In this document: in pieces, positions 40,981-41,010 of the stretch
Layout of the letters: each line of letters begins with the position of its first letter
Position numbering within the stretch: position 1 is the stretch's first letter
Assembly (NCBI RefSeq): GCF_001647275.1
Contig: NZ_LRMM01000046.1
Location: 1-41,010 of the forward strand
DNA from: Rufibacter ruber
Lineage (GTDB): Bacteria; Bacteroidota; Bacteroidia; Cytophagales; Hymenobacteraceae
Reading direction: 5' to 3'
DNA length: 41,010 nucleotides
Made by a program: the position numbers and the translations under genes
The notes under the pieces: model-generated
The model's input: only the letters and a program-made list of their open reading frames with translations
Told to the model about the DNA's origin: nothing
Databases searched by the model: none

Positions 40981-41010
40981 CTGTTTTCGGCCTGTATTTA
41001 TGAAACAGGC
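40981..41010. repeat. 40-bp palindromic intergenic repeat, copy 19 (cut by window edge)
   Basis: CTGTTTT, CGGC, CTGTATT, loop TATG, then AAACAGG; cut off by the window end. It follows the mocA stop by 24 bp. Confidence 0.85.

Noticed and set aside
1-41010. Repeats as a CRISPR array
   Set aside because: Copies are kilobases apart with no regular spacers and no cas genes in the window.
1-41010. tRNA, rRNA or riboswitch genes
   Set aside because: No cloverleaf consensus (TTCGA-type loop) or conserved riboswitch core was seen in the gaps.

Overview
The window looks like chromosomal DNA of a Bacteroidota, most likely a Hymenobacteraceae relative such as Rufibacter, Nibribacter or Pontibacter. 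The genus is inference, from overall gene style. Supporting signs are a TPR sensor histidine kinase, a CarboxypepD-type outer-membrane beta-barrel receptor, mostly weak or absent Shine-Dalgarno sequences, and a few TAnnTTTG-like promoter boxes. Nearly all genes are housekeeping or transport genes separated by short intergenic gaps. Layout: 77-3062 is a zinc/manganese-type ABC transporter operon (ATPase, a permease fused to a DtxR/MntR-like regulator domain, a second permease). 3230-6066 holds a thioredoxin-like protein, the tRNA-modification GTPase mnmE and a secreted beta-barrel protein. 6331-8684 holds a dead truC pseudouridine synthase, a PAS histidine kinase and a small unknown protein. 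9110-13146 holds a GH13 alpha-glucosidase, an OsmC protein, an HMA-like small protein and a frameshifted, truncated TonB-dependent receptor. 13552-18762 holds a small conserved protein, a TPR histidine kinase, a transposase fossil, an unknown protein and a DbpA-type DEAD-box helicase. 19100-26956 is a type I restriction-modification locus, hsdR - DUF262/DUF1524 gene - hsdM - hsdS. The DUF262 gene is strikingly AT-rich and followed by its own intrinsic terminator, so it looks like an inserted extra defence module; the two recognition domains of HsdS are AT-rich islands between near-duplicate GC-rich segments. 27127-30541 holds an unknown membrane protein, several small genes that are broken or split, and a CheY-like regulator. 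31465-41010 holds an RluF-type pseudouridine synthase, an AGCS alanine symporter with a clear terminator, a lipoprotein short-chain dehydrogenase, a lytic transglycosylase, an ECF sigma factor with a cupin anti-sigma factor, an unknown protein, and an XdhC-MocA molybdenum-cofactor pair. The most unusual feature is a family of 19 short intergenic palindromes (plus one decayed candidate), almost all exactly 40 bp. Each is built as CTGTTTT, four bases, CTGTTTT, four-base loop, AAAACAG, four bases, AAAACAG: an 18-bp stem with a 4-nt loop. The heptamers recur every 11 bp, about one helical turn, and several copies carry compensatory base changes. Copies lie between most neighbouring genes, bracket the restriction island without entering its internal gaps, and one supplies the 3' end of a coding sequence. 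I know of no named family with this architecture. It could be a bidirectional terminator, a REP/MITE-like element or a binding site for a DNA-organising protein; the sequence alone does not decide.
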